NCBI GenBank assembly: GCA_015680685.1
Contig: MNCI01001985.1
Location: 35,006 to 99,005 of the forward strand
DNA: 64,000 nt
Origin: Gnetum montanum
Taxonomy: Eukaryota > Streptophyta > Gnetopsida > Gnetales > Gnetaceae
Direction of reading: 5' to 3'
The translations under genes were made by a program, and so were the position numbers. This document shows, piece by piece, positions 1 to 11,560 of the stretch (the stretch's first letter is position 1; each line of letters starts with the position of its first letter). The notes under the pieces are model-generated. The model made no database searches, was not told where the DNA came from, and saw nothing but the letters and a program-made list of their open reading frames with translations.

Positions 1-656
1 ATAATGACTTGTTCACCTTCGTATGGAAGGCGGATTTCTTGATGTATTGGTGAGGAAATGGCTCTTTGTTGTGCTAGCCAAGGTATACCAAGAATCATGT
101 TGAAACTAGGCATCTCTTCTATGACAGTGAATTCTACGCTGGTGGGGAATTGTTCTCTTGTCACAAAGGCTAATTTGATTGTGCCCTTAACTGTGACACA
201 TGATTCGTTGAAAGATTTTAAACACATGGTTTCTATTGGCATGATCTCATCTGCCATGCCTAGTTTGTCGATGACGAAGTATAGAACTACGTTTGTTGCC
301 GCACTGTCATCAACGTGCACTCTGCGAATGGTACATTGCCCAACACGTACACTAATTGATAATGGAGCTATTGTGACTTCCCCTCATTTAGGGTTACATT
401 TTACTACATCATCACAAAAGGCTAAGGTGTTTGAACCCAATCCTTGTGGTGTGTGTTGTGAAATCGTTGCACAGATAGATTCCATGTTAGCAGGGATGTC
501 CTCTGTAACAGGAATGGATGCTAACGTTTGCGCTAAGGCTTCGCGATGAGTCGATGATGTCATGACCAAATCGTACAAGCTCATGGTTGTATTCTTTTGT
601 TTGAGCGTTTGTTTCACCTCGGCCAGTGTACCTACAAAGTTTGTGTTGTCTACCAT
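1..656 (-). pseudogene. Element A: retropepsin-like protease region, partial
   Basis: This is the aspartic protease that would cut the Gag-Pol polyprotein of a Ty3/gypsy element. Read on the minus strand it starts near 656 with a segment (SLYDLVMTSSTHREAL) that has close counterparts in C near 33,084 and D near 56,400. The active-site region near 295-330 reads VDDSAATNVV, where plant retropepsins usually have D-x-G; here the Gly is Ser. A later stretch near 60-110 resembles the LGRPWL block that follows the flap in plant gypsy proteases. The window edge cuts the 3' end. The family assignment is strong because three copies in the window share the order gag, protease. Activity is doubtful because of the D-D-S motif and the broken gag upstream. 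Confidence 0.75.
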
Positions 657-3142
657 TGTGTTGGTTGTCTCTGTGTGGGTTGAGAGCTTGGGGCTAGTTT
701 GTTTGGGATTAGGGGTAGGGCCCCCAGTGTTCAGTTGTTGTATACTAGGTGTGTCCTTTGTTTCAGCTATGGGTGTTGTTCATTGTTCATTTGTCCTCTT
801 TTGCTGCCATTTGGTAGGCTTATCCATGTTGTTGGCAAGGTTGACTCTTGAGGGAGGAGAGGTTGAGACGTTTCATATAGTTGGGCTCAGGGTAAGTGAG
901 GGGCCATCACGTGGTGGCACTTTTATGACAAATGGGAGTGTAGGAGGTGTTGGTATTGTTTGACTAGCTTGTTGTGGTGCCTTGATAACGAAAGGTTTCT
1001 TTGCTATTGTCGTTGGTGCAACATGCCAGTTTAGCATCTTAGCGGACAAATGTGGTGGTACTTTGACCACAAAGGGTGTCTTCGGTGCTTGGGATTGCGT
1101 TGCATCTGGCCAGTTTAACGTCTTAGTGGACGTATGAGGTGGTGGTACCTTGACCACAAAGGGTGTCGTCGGTGCTCTAGGTGGCAACTTGGTGATGATG
1201 GGAGGTCTCTTGCTCGTGAAGGCGAAGGGGATTGTTGCCTTGCTGGGAGGCACACGAATTACAAAAGGTTGCAGCATAGGTTTAGGCTTACTATCTATGA
1301 TAATGGAGTTTATGACATAGGAGGCATCATTTTTGCTGGGTTGATCCAGGGTGTTGACGTTCAGTTGACCTTGTTCTATCATTGCTTGTAGATCATCCTT
1401 TAACACACGGTAGGTGTCGGTATTGTGACAAGACATCTAGTGGTAATGGTAGAATTGGTCTAACTTGAAATGTCATGGAACTAGGGGCTCATTTGGTGCT
1501 GCTAAGGTGGGGTTTCTCAGTAGCTCGCAGTACCTATCATGTCGGCGATGAGCATTCTCTGTTACGTGTTTGTATTGGATTTGCCCAGCTTTAAGGAGTT
1601 TCTCTAGTAGTTTCGAAGGTCGTGCAGGTAGCGGTGTGTACTTAGAGCGATCCTTGCATTGAAAATTGGACCTTAAGATGGCCCCTGTTGTTGCAGGCAG
1701 GTTGATACTGGTGTTTGTTGTTTTTGTGCTTGCGGCTATAGTTTCTGATGTTGTTTGTTGTTTGGAAATGTGTTGGTTCTTGTAAGCCACATAGGGAGGG
1801 TCATTGCTGGTTTGTGCAGCTTATTCAATGTTCTTGATTTGTGTGAACGCTTGGCTCAACGTTTGAGCACTTAGGTAGTATAGTTTTGACTTAATGAAGT
1901 CATTCATAGCTCCCTTTAGAATCGTAAGCAAATACTTTTCAGGGATGGGCTCATGAAGTTCGTTAAGGGCTGCACTCCATCGTTGGATGAACTTTTGCAC
2001 AAGCTCAAGTGGTGCTTGTTTCACCTATATCAGAGTGTCTATGGTTGCTTTAGGCTTCAGGTTGTACTTAAACCTGATGTAACAGATTCTCAAGAGAGGA
2101 TATGGAGTTACGAGGTAAGGCTCGGTACCAGTCCAAGGCTACGCTTGTTAAGGACATAGCAAACATGTGCAAGATTGCGTGGGGTCAAGCTTGAAGCAAT
2201 AGAGTTTCTGATCGAAACGTGACTAAGTGAGCATTTGGATCTCCCTTCCCATTGTATTTGGTTAGCTGTGGAAGTGTGATTCCCTTGGGCAAAGCTAACA
2301 GTGGCACTGAAGAGCTAATTGGATCATCGTGGTAGAAGTCTAGTACTTTAACTTGTTCAGTGTTTGCCATTTTGAGGTGCTTTACCTCTTCAGCTAATGC
2401 TTACATCATTTGTTTGGCTTCTGCCCACTCTTGAGCGGTAGACAGATTAGTTGGTTGGGGAGGTTGTTGGGTTGTCATTTGTTGCTGTGGAGCAATGTTC
2501 AGAGTTGTGGTTGTGGGGTGTGGCACGTTGAAGTGAGTGGGTTGTTGAATAAGGGGTATGGTTCCTTGCCTAGCCACAAACTGTGAAGTGACACCCTAGA
2601 TGTGCAGGGCCGATGTAGTGAAAGTGGCCCTATACGTTTGCGCGTGTGGTATGTACTGGATGGAGATGGGGGTGGGTAATCTCTGTTGGGATACTAGTGC
2701 TTGTGTGCTCATTGACACTTGGTGAGTGGCTGTCTATCCCAGGATGGAATGATGGGTTCATGTAGGCATGGGGACTGAGGGTGTGGTAAGAATCCTTAGG
2801 TTCAGATTGTGCCTTGAAGTCATCTACATCATATTGGTTTTGGGGCTCCTCATTGGGTTGCCGTGTGTTTTGGCCCCTTGCTAGAAGGAGCTGGGAGATG
2901 GATCGATGGTGAGGCTCAGAAAGGGGGATGATGTCATATACAGAGGGGGCGAATTCATGACCTCCCATGTATATGTGCTCGAAGTTTCGTTTTGTCTCCT
3001 GTTCTGTGTGGTCAATAGGAAGGTCGGCCTGAATCTTCACACAGATGTAGTTATACTGTTCTTGTGTGGGGACTATGAAGGCACGTGCGTTGGAGTTTTG
3101 GGATGATTCCATGATAATGTGTGCTTGGGCAAGGTGATCCAT
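657..3142 (-). pseudogene. Element A: gag, degenerate
   Basis: This is the capsid/nucleocapsid polyprotein of a Ty3/gypsy element. The start chosen is the ATG at 3142 (MDHL), because F has the same four residues at the same distance from its primer site. In order on the minus strand: an N-terminal region (3142-2630); the conserved block FYHDDPIS then KYNGKGDPNAHL near 2350-2210; the gag core with KFIQRWSAALNELHEPIP near 2024-1900; a linker; a damaged zinc knuckle near 1470-1420; and a Pro-rich tail (1400-880) repeating PFVIKVPP-like motifs. The knuckle, CX2HX4HX4C in copy C, has lost its first and last Cys here. Stops and frame changes break the frame, for example between 2185 and 2024. It reads into the protease, as is usual for the family. 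Confidence 0.8.
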
Positions 3143-3240
3143 GTTGATGGTAGTCAGTACTTAGACTAGCTTGATGTTAAGTGCAAATTTTGGCGAATTC
3201 AGCTTTGAAACGGATGTGTTTTGTGTGTTTTTGTTAAAAA

Positions 3241-3515
3241 ACACTGTAGCGGTACTATAGCAGCATAAACATTGTAGTAGCGTAGACACTGTAGTAGCGT
3301 AAACACTGTAGTAGCGTAGACACTATAGCAGCGTGAACACTGTAGCAGCGTAAACACTGTAGCATCGTGAACACTGTAGCAACGTGAACACTGTAGCTGC
3401 GTAGACACTGTAGCAGTGTAAACACTGTAGCAGCGTAGACACTGTAGCATCGTAGACACTGTAGCAGTGTGAACACTGTAGCAGCGTAGACACTGTAGCA
3501 GTGTAAACACCTCGT
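3241..3515 (-). repeat. Element A leader: 17-nt tandem repeat
   Basis: About 16 copies of a 17-nt unit close to CACTGTAGCAGCGTAGA run between the primer site and the gag start. Because 17 is not a multiple of 3, all frames read the same 17-residue period (rich in LLQC and CYSV), so the open frames here are an artefact of the repeat. F has a related but looser array at 43,345-43,560. Confidence 0.9.
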
Positions 3516-3563
3516 TTAAACAGGTAACATGATCAGCTTTTCGATTAAACAAAAAACAAATCA

Positions 3564-3582
3564 GGCCCTCCTTTTAGCACCA
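3564..3582 (-). other. Element A primer-binding site
   Basis: On the minus strand this reads TGGTGCTAAAAGGAGGGCC. It is a mutated form of TGGCGCTAGAAGGAGGGC, found at the same place in C, D and F, and lies 5 nt downstream of the LTR end. This is where a host tRNA 3' end would prime minus-strand DNA synthesis. I cannot name the tRNA with confidence. Confidence 0.75.
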
Positions 3583-4299
3583 TTTTCTGTACCATCCAAA
3601 ATCGTCGGTCTCCAGCTAGAAGGAAACAGAAACCTGGAGGTCTTCGGACACGCACAGAAGACCCTACCTTCACTTGAGGGCAAGCTAGAATTAACGAGGG
3701 TAGAGTACCTTGAGTGGTCCGCACGAGGATCAGGCAAGGATTTCCCCAAACGTACACCGATGTGCTATACGTTGGGTTATACGTAACCGACATAACTGAG
3801 GTAAAACGAAGCGTAAACAACGTAACTAGTGTAAACGGAGCGTAAACATACAAGAGCATGAACAGTAAACATGCAATAATGAATGAAAACTGTAACAAAT
3901 TGTAGCAAAGAAATGTAGCAATGTTATTGTAAAATGAGAGTTACAATGCACCGATCTAACGCAGTTGTGGCTCTGACACAAGGCATACGAGTAGCCACGA
4001 TGGATGTAGGGATGATTGTATGTTGGGTTCCACTGCAGGCACAGCGTAGAGGCTGTATGCTCAGCGTGCAGGGTATGGTCTAGCGTACAGGGTTTTCTGC
4101 TCTAGTTCGTAGCGTCTCTGTTTCTCTTCTTCTCTGGTTTGCTTAAAATTCCCCCCTCAGTCTAGTGAAAAATTGGGGTTTTTATGAGATTTTTTGGGCA
4201 TTGGGTTTGAATCTGGAAGGGTATGAGTGGCCATGGGTGAGAGGATTTCGGGTCGGATGACATGTAGCTGCATTGTCCGAGTGCATAGAAAATTACAAC

Positions 4300-4715
4300 T
4301 GTACAACGTACAACATGCCAACGTACATGGATGCCAACGTACAGGATGCCAGAGTATAGCATGCCAGCGTACATGGATGCCAGCGTACAGGATGCCAGCA
4401 TATAGCATGCCATCATACATGGATGCCAGCGTACAGGATGCCAGTGTACAGCATGCCAGCGTACATGGATGCCAGCGTAGAGGATGCCAGCATATAGCAT
4501 GCCAGCGTAGAGGATGCCAGCGTACAGCATGCCAGCATACATGGATGCCAGTGTATAGGATGCCAGCGTACAACATGCCAGCATACAGCATGCCAACGTA
4601 CATGGATGCCAGCGTATAGGATGCCAGCGTACAACATGCCAGCGTACAGCATGCCAGCGTACATGGATGCCAACATACAGGATGTCAGCGTACAGGATGC
4701 CAACGTACAGCAAAA
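4300..4715. repeat. 15-nt tandem repeat inside A LTR
   Basis: About 27 copies of a unit near GATGCCAGCGTACAG, with occasional 16-nt units (an extra T before GGATG). The units form larger groups of about 46 nt. It lies in the U3 part of the LTR, upstream of the TATA-like box. Open frames across it on both strands are repeat artefacts. Confidence 0.9.
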
Positions 4716-4754
4716 ATGTACTCAGCGTACACACATGAAACTGCTTCATTTTAA

Positions 4755-5295
4755 GGTTAAAACTTGATTTTCGGGTGGTTGAGAGCTACTGGGAACCTTG
4801 GTGAAGGTCCTGGGGGTTGAGATGCTCAGTTTTGGCATGTTTTGACTCATTTATGGGGCCCAAAAGTTGCTCTACGCTGGCTGCACTCTGGGCGTATAGG
4901 AATGAAAGACCAGCATTTGGAGCCCAAAATTTGATTTTTAAGTACCTGAGAGCTACTGGGGACCTTGGGGAAGGTCTTGGGGGTCCAGACGCTTAGTTCT
5001 AGCATGTTTTGACTCATTTCTGGGGCCCAAAAGTTGCTCTACGCTGGCTGCACGCTGGGCGTATATGCTGGGCATACAGGAATGAAAGACCATCATTTGG
5101 AGCCTAAAATTTGATTTTCAAGTGCCTGAGAGCTATTGGGGACCTTGGGCAAGGTCCTGGGGGGTCTATACACTTAGTTATGGCATGTTTTGACTCATTT
5201 CTAGGGCCCAAAAGTTGCTGTACACTGAGCTGTACGCTAGGCATGTATAGGCCAGCGTAGAGGATGCATACTTAGTGAAAACCAAGTATTTTGAG
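4755..5295 (-). repeat. Three tandem copies of a ~180-bp unit in A LTR
   Basis: Three successive copies start near 4755, 4928 and 5108. Each contains AGAGCTACTGGG(G/A)ACCTTGG, then GGCATGTTTTGACTCATTT, then GGGCCCAAAAGTTGCT, then a CTGG-GCGTA cluster. They differ by scattered substitutions. The other type II LTRs in the window show no such triplication. Confidence 0.85.
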
Positions 5296-5489
5296 CTCAA
5301 GATTTTCCAGGTTTGATGCCAAATGTCATTGTAGTCTTCTATGGGGTCCCAGGGAACCATTTCTTATTGATTTTGACTCCATTTAAAGCTGTCTGTGAGG
5401 CCCTCAAGCTTTAGTCATGCTGGGGAGCATCATGACTTAGCTCGATTCTTGTTGGAGAAGTACTAAGCTCAGAATTTTGTGGTGTTTCA

Positions 5490-7172
5490 ACAATGACTAG
5501 AAAAACCTCCAGAAGCAGCTGTCTAAAGTCTAGTATGCTGTGAAATTTAAACTCACCAAGTGACAAATCACTTACCTTTTCCTGTCCCAGCCGAAAGGAC
5601 GTTGGCATCCTCCACTGCTACTTCCTTTTCATGCACAGGAACCCGCATGCCACTTGCCTTATTGACTGGGGTCTCTTCTTCCAAGACCGGGGCCCCTTAT
5701 CCATGTCGCAAAACTATAGCCCCTTTTTTAGGGGTCAACTGCTCCACAACCTTCTCCTTTGCTATCACACAACATCATCAGTTAATACATGATTTCACTC
5801 TTGCTCAATAAACACTACGCAACACAACAACATCTGTATGCAACATAACCATAACCATTAACACATTTCTCTACTTACTGACTCGAGGATTACTCCTATG
5901 AAATTTGACCTGCATCTTCTTCCCCTCCCCATCTGTTGGCTCGACAAGCTCCTCGGTCAAACGAGGCTTCTTCCGTTGCACTGATGAATCTACAATTTCA
6001 GCTGCCAGGTGCTTCCCCCTCGACACATCACCAACGTAAGAGGGGAGTGCCCCAACCAAGCTGTCTTGACCCCACATTCGAGGCACTACCATATTTTTAG
6101 TCGTTACTAACAACGACTCCCCGATTCCTTCAGGAGGGTCTTGCGACCGGGTAGGGCCAAAAACATGGAAAATCCACGGTTTGGAAATCTGGTTGTGGTC
6201 TTGCTGTAGCCAGACCCCATTCCTTTGGACTACCAGAAATTTGACAAAACGTCGAAAGCAAGATATGAAGAAGGAAAAATGCACATTGAAACAAGACTCA
6301 AGCTTGTTACGAAGCTTGACCATTTCAGCATGCAGGCCTTCAGCAAAATAGTTGGCCCAATTGTACTGAGTCCCCTCTTCCATGACCTCTTGCATAATCC
6401 GAGCCTGTTCTATGGTGAGGAATCTCCCTTGGGAGAGTGTCTTGGGGAAGGCCTGGGATCGAAAAAGGGGGTAAATAGTATTGGCCACCTCTAGCTGAAT
6501 CTTATCAGCAAGGATTCCCTTAACCTCTTTCTTAACCCCTAGCCACTCCTCTATCTCAGGCTAGTGCTTGGAACTCCTCTTCAACTTTTCCTTTATAGGA
6601 AGGTCATTGGAGGGGACGCTAAAGAGATTGGCGAACAGTTGAGCGTCAATATTTAAATTCACACGCACATTACACATGCGTATGCAAAGACGCTTAGCTT
6701 CTTTGCTGAAGGAGTTGACTAGGGTCAACATTTCACCCGCAGTGACATCGAGGGTTATGGCCAAAAATAGGTCCATCAGTCCAGCCTCTCGAAGGTTATT
6801 GGTTAACACAACTGGGGCCGTGATATGGCCAAGCTAGCGTTGTGTGTCCTTTATATCACAGTAACGGAAGAAGAGACTGTTTGCCTCGTGACCAGAGGCC
6901 ATAATTGTAATTTCCTGTGATTCCCTGACTGTCAACATAAAAAGATAGTTAAGGAAATATAATAAAAATAAGACAACTTTATATATCATTTCCAGCTAAT
7001 AACATTGTACAATTAATCATCATAATAAAATTTACTAGGCCCGAATGGAAAAGGAAACAGAGGAATTTTCTCTTGCACATTCGTGATGGTGAGGGGAGGA
7101 TCCAAAGTCCACTCCCTATCCAACAATCCGAGTCTTTTACACCTAGTAAAGAATTCATAATAGTGGGTAGGG
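5490..7172 (-). pseudogene. Element B accessory gene, 3' part (antisense)
   Basis: This is the downstream half of an antisense, intron-containing gene of unknown function. Read on the minus strand from 7172: a segment with LLDREW (also in C near 37,480); an ENLFSVP-type stretch (ANLFSVPSND, 6630-6590) that matches SNLFGVP in D; and 6488-5880, containing YPLFRSQAF, FAEGLHAEM and RRFVKFLVVQRNG, which match D near 53,640-53,900. Likely splice donors are GTAAGTAG near 5870 and GTAAGTGA near 5570. The gene is cut at 5490 by the LTR of A, probably within an intron. The mid-region resembles domains called plant transposon protein; that is a family impression, not a search result. Confidence 0.65.
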
Positions 7173-7200
7173 TGAAACACCACAAAAATATTTAAGTGTT

Positions 7201-7372
7201 GTGCCAGCGTTCACACCCAGCGTCTACGCCCAGCGTTCATGCCCAGCGTTCACGCCCAGCATCTACGCCCAGCGTTCACGCCCAACGTCTACGCCCAGCG
7301 TTCACGCCCAGCGTCTACGCCCAGTGTCTACACCCAGCGTTCACGCCCAGCGTTTACGCCCAGCACTCCAGT
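7201..7372. repeat. 13-nt tandem repeat in the solo LTR
   Basis: About 13 copies of a 13-nt unit close to ACGCCCAGCGTTC, followed at 7479-7615 by looser copies of the palindrome GCGTATACGC. Overlapping open frames reading TPSVYAQ repeats are artefacts of a 13-nt period. Confidence 0.9.
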
Positions 7373-7670
7373 GTACACGCCCTGGTACGGTAGAGGCACA
7401 CGCTTGACGACAGGATTTCCAATGGCAACATGAAGATTACATCCAAGAGCAAGGATTGAAGCAAGTGGACATCCTTCGGCGTATACGCCGGCGTATACAC
7501 CCAACATTCACCAGCGTATACGCCCAGCGTATACGCTCGGCGTATATGCCCAGTGTATATGCCGGCCTGTTGTATAATGTATACGCCTAGCGTATATCAT
7601 GTTTCTAAATTGTAACGCCCGGTCTATACGCCACATGTCTCCCCGTCCGCTTTTCCCGGTAACCCTACCC

Positions 7671-7680
7671 CTATAAATAG
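7671..7680 (+). promoter_or_regulatory. TATA box of the solo LTR
   Basis: CTATAAATAG lies about 0.5 kb inside the LTR. F has the same sequence at the equivalent place on the minus strand near 44,444. It is the likely core promoter of type II LTRs of this subgroup. Confidence 0.7.
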
Positions 7681-8518
7681 CCCAGTTTTCCACATTTACC
7701 GGGTCCGCAAAAATCTACGAGAGTTGACCCAGAGCAATTACGCTGCTGAAACCCCCCTTACTCTTACGCTTACGCTGGAAGCCCTGCATGCTGCACGCTG
7801 CACACTGAGCATAGTCCGCGCTTCACCTACCGTGTCTGCCAGCTGCATCCTTCCGTTCACCGGGGCTTTACGTCTGCCTTGTGTCCCCACACAACTGCGT
7901 TAGACTGGTGCACAAAAATTTAATTCCATAATCTATTGTTTACACTTGCAGCAAGTTTTTTTACAGTTTTACGTTAATTTGGCCCGCGCTTTGTTTACGC
8001 CTGTTTACGTTCACGCTCTGCGCTCGGTTCGTGCCCGAAGACGACCACTTTTTACGCTCGCTGTGAGTTCTTTTTTAGTTTTACGTCAATTTGGCCCACC
8101 CTTCGTTCACGCCCGCTTGCATTTTCGCTCCGTCTCCGTTCGTATACGCCCACTATTCACGCCGTCTGCCTGCTTACGCCCTACATCCATTCACACTGTT
8201 TATGCTGTCACGCCCGTACGCTCACGCTGTGTTCATTTCTGTTTACGCTGTTCACGCCCCATTCCGTTTACGCCCGTTATATTTATGCCGTGCACGCCTG
8301 GTTCATTGCTTACGCCCTGTTTACGTATAACCCAATGGATAACGTTTTGGCGGCGCTCAGGGAAGTCCTTGTTTGATCCGCGTGCAGACCATCCAAGGCA
8401 CTCTGCCTTCGTCCTTTCCAGCTTGCCCTCAAGCGGAGGCAGGGTCGACTATGCTTGTCCGCATCTCTTTCGGTGTTCGTTACATTCCAGCCTTGCACCG
8501 ACGATTTCGGTCGGCACA

Positions 8519-9834
8519 TAGGGTACTCTAGGATTTCAAATGCCAATTGTCCCATGACACCAACCTGTACATTGCTGACGGAAGTAAATTCCCTTATGGA
8601 CCTTTCGGTCAAAGATAATGTATCGTTATCACCAAGGAGACCACTGTTATTGATGAAGAATCTACACCACAGAAGATAGACAAGCTCTTTACGCTCAACA
8701 CAAATTCAAACAGTAGTTAGCATATTACAACACTGCGAAAAGAAACAAAAAAATTACCCACCTACATAATACACGATGCCAAGTGGATTCTGGAAGTAGG
8801 TTGTGAGATGATAGGCCACGAACAGAGTGTTGTAGGCATGATAACAGTTAAACCTAGGCATCTCCCAGATCCAGTTCAAGCACCTCAAACCTTTGGCGCT
8901 TTGTTCACGGTCTTGCACTCGTACAGTTTCAACTACGTCTTCTGTCAGGAATGTCAAGATGCTCTACGTCATCCCAGCCAGTAGCGTCTCTAGAATAGCA
9001 ATAGCTACATTGCCTGGTAGATGCGACCAAACAATTACACTAAAATTATGAAGCAAAAACTGTAAGAACTCCCATGCGTCCCTTCGGAACCATACCACCT
9101 CCTCCTTTATACAAGCATGAGGAGGAGGAACATGGGCCACAGGACTATGTAAGCAGCATAGAATGCCCACGATGTCCAAAACAATTAGGACAGGCTTTAG
9201 CATAATACTGTACAATAAAAAATGCATTACTATTAGACAAACCATTTAGACATAAATGTTCATCACGCGACATTAGGGTTCTCTTGATTCCTAGAAAACT
9301 ATAGATTATACTGGAGATAGATGGCCAAAATTGCCCAAACCCTTGCAAGAGCACAAGGTCTATCCTTGACAACGACAATGAAAGAAACATTGCGTATTAC
9401 TCCAGCGTAACATGCAACTATTATGGGTGAGAAAAGAAAAAAAATAGAACCTTGATTACGCTACGCATGGGTACAATACCTAGACTCTTTCAGTTATACA
9501 TTACATCTGCACAATATTACTCAGCGTTACCCAAACCCTCATGACAACACAGACTCCGTCTCCAATAGAGAGGACAAGGGTAATATAACAAACTACAATA
9601 GCTTAGTCTGCATAAATAGATATTAATGCTCAATGCAACATACACATTCAAAATAGATACGACCACGACGCTGCAACAAAGATAACAATCGTGCAAGAGG
9701 ATGAAAGGCAACTTACCGGTTAAGTGGAGTAACCTCCCGAGTCTTGACTCAAGCCTGCGAAGCCTGTTGCAAACTCTCCTACACTTCATCAAGCTTCGCC
9801 AATTTGGCATTCTTTCCTCTGATCTTTGATGTCA
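8519..9834 (-). pseudogene. Element B accessory gene, 5' part with FCP1/HAD-like region (antisense)
   Basis: This is the upstream half of the antisense gene. Exon 1 appears to start with the ATG near 9834, is Lys-rich, and ends at a GTAAGTTG donor near 9720. The HAD-like exon follows an acceptor (TTATTGTACAG) near 9210. It reads PVLIVLDIVGILC, then WFRRDAWEFLQFLLHNFSV, then IVWSHLPGNV, and near 8850-8790 YNTLFV...FQNPLGIVYY. Plant FCP1/NIF phosphatases have the same order (LLVLDLNGVL, RPF..FL.FCFE.FEVGIWSS, NTLLLDDSPYKALRNPP). Here the DDSP motif is gone and the DxN motif is DIV. In-frame stops are present. A TATA-like TTTATAAACC lies near 9950. Confidence 0.6.
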
Positions 9835-10429
9835 TAGTTGCAATTAAACAAATATTTGCAAAATCATCTATTTACGCCTCACTTCCACTCCCTTTCCGCT
9901 GTAGCGAGATTCAAATTCGAGTTATCTATGGCCTATTTTGAGCATGAACCATTGGTTTATAAACAAAATGTTTGAAACTAATTGATTTTATGCCTAATCA
10001 ATGCAGAACTTTCCTGAAACGCTAATGTCTGCATGACATGAAATGCGAAGATTGGAGCATTAATTTTGTAGATATCGTATGAATTGCAGTCCAAAATGAC
10101 CCTAAACTAATGCATAGCTTATCACCTCGTAATTTGGCTGCATTAACTACGATCTGTAAAAAAATTTAAATTCATTATTCTAGTATGCTAGACACACCAC
10201 GTTACATCTTGCATCTTACTTTACAGAAGTCACACACTAGCATCTAGGAAGCCTGGCTTGCCATTTTCTCACAAACTATGCATATTTGTAACAATCCACT
10301 AAGACCTTAAACTAGAAGCTTCTCTAATACACACCTCTAACACAAAGAAAAATAAACTCTTATCGTTTCAATAGATCGGCAGAAAAAAAACAATGTAACA
10401 ACTTTCGTTTTTGGTGGTTTTGTAGGGCA
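9835..10429. other. Spacer between B accessory gene and RT
   Basis: AT-rich, no coding signal. It probably holds the accessory-gene promoter (minus strand). A single relic of the junction repeat (CCACTAAGACCTTAAACTAG) lies near 10,290-10,310. Confidence 0.5.
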
Positions 10430-11560
10430 ATTCGCAAATGGACACAGCTTTATTCGCATCCCTAGCCTTAATAGGCCCATATGGGGAAACCATTAGACAA
10501 CTTAATCACACGCTAATAGGAATAGATCCTTCCCTTTGTGACACAACCATAGCAACATCAGAAATATCCCTAGACTGGCCAGAACATCTAGCCTGAACTC
10601 TAGACCTGGAAGCTGGTGATGTGATCAAGGACCCTCTCAACAAGGTCCCTGTGGTTACGCACAAAGGCGAAAGTAAAACTCTTAGGGTTAGTTCCCTCTT
10701 GGACCAACAAACGCAGAGTGGCATAATGCAAGTTCTTCAAAATAACGCTGCTATATTTGCATGGTCGTACGAAGACATGTAGGGATTAGACCCAAGATCA
10801 ATACATCATAACATAGTTTTAGACCCACGCATCAAAGCAATTAGATAGAAGGCATGAAATATTAAGCTAGAAATTCCACTAGCAGTATGTAATAAAATCA
10901 CTAAGCTATATTAGGCTAGTTTTATTCACACAGTCGATTACTCAGACTGGGTGTCGAACATCGTAGTTGTCTCTAAGAAAAGGGGAGGAATACTCATCTG
11001 CATAGACTTCTGGGATCTGAACAAGGCCACGATTAAGGACAATTTCCTTTTACTAAGCATCGACCAACTGATCGATACAATAGCTTCTCACATGCTTCTA
11101 TCCTTTATGGATGGTTTTTCAAGTTATAATCAAATTCGTATTAACCTGGAGCATCAATTGACCACAACATTCATGATGCCCTGGGGGACTTTTTGTTATA
11201 CTATGATGCCTTCCAGGCTAAAAAACGCTGGAGCAACATATCAACGAGCCATGACATACATCTTTAGTGATTACCTCTTAGGGAGATTGAACAACTACGT
11301 AGATGACATAGCTATCAAGTCTATAAAGTCAGAAGATCATTCAAAAGATCTAGAGTTAGTCCTTAAATGATGTCTTAAGCATGAGCTATGGCTCAACCCA
11401 AAGAAATGTGTATTCAGAGTCAAAACTGGATGCATGTTGGGGTTTGTGGTATCAAAGACTAGCATCCGAGTCGACCCCGACAAGGTTAAATCCATCATTG
11501 ATTTAATGCCACCTACAAACCTCAAGGAACTACATGGGTTGCAAGGTAGACTATAATTTA
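10430..11560 (+). pseudogene. Element B: reverse transcriptase
   Basis: RT copies the element RNA into DNA. Visible blocks: an N-terminal region near 10,590-10,760 with FAWSYEDM; then VSNIVVVSKKRGG, LLSFMDGFSSYNQI (first catalytic Asp) near 11,095-11,140; TTTFMMPWGTFCYTMMP; KNAGATYQRAM; and the catalytic YVDD near 11,298. The same order is intact in D. At least six in-frame stops are seen between 10,780 and 11,560, for example after FAWSYEDM and after VLK at 11,370. The frame runs on into RNase H. Confidence 0.9.

Larger units (their letters stand above)
3588..5489 (-). mobile_element. Element A 5' LTR (type II)
   Basis: This is a long terminal repeat of about 1.9 kb. On the minus strand it begins TGAAACACCAC at 5489 and ends ACA at 3588, just before the primer site, so it is the promoter-bearing 5' LTR. 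The TATA-like CATAAAAACCCC lies near 4175-4187. The part next to the primer site (3588-3790) matches the solo LTR, F and D closely. Two internal arrays enlarge it (listed separately). The flank at 5490 lies inside the accessory gene of B, so A is a later insertion into B. Confidence 0.85.
7173..8518 (+). mobile_element. Solo LTR (type II) with target-site duplication
   Basis: A complete LTR of 1346 bp begins TGAAACACC and ends GGCACA, with no primer site, coding region or second LTR attached. It is flanked on both sides by TAGGG (7168-7172 and 8519-8523), the 5-bp duplication expected from integrase. The TATA box CTATAAATAG is at 7671-7680. It arose from a full element by LTR-LTR recombination. 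It sits inside an exon of B's accessory gene: with one TAGGG copy and the LTR taken out, the reading frame lines up with copy C. Confidence 0.95.

Noticed and set aside
60-549. 163-codon open frame on the plus strand
   Set aside because: It is the antisense shadow of the element A protease; the minus strand shows the conserved motifs.
3241-4715. Regular short repeats that could be taken for a CRISPR array
   Set aside because: Units are contiguous, with no unique spacers of constant length, and they lie in a plant LTR and its leader.
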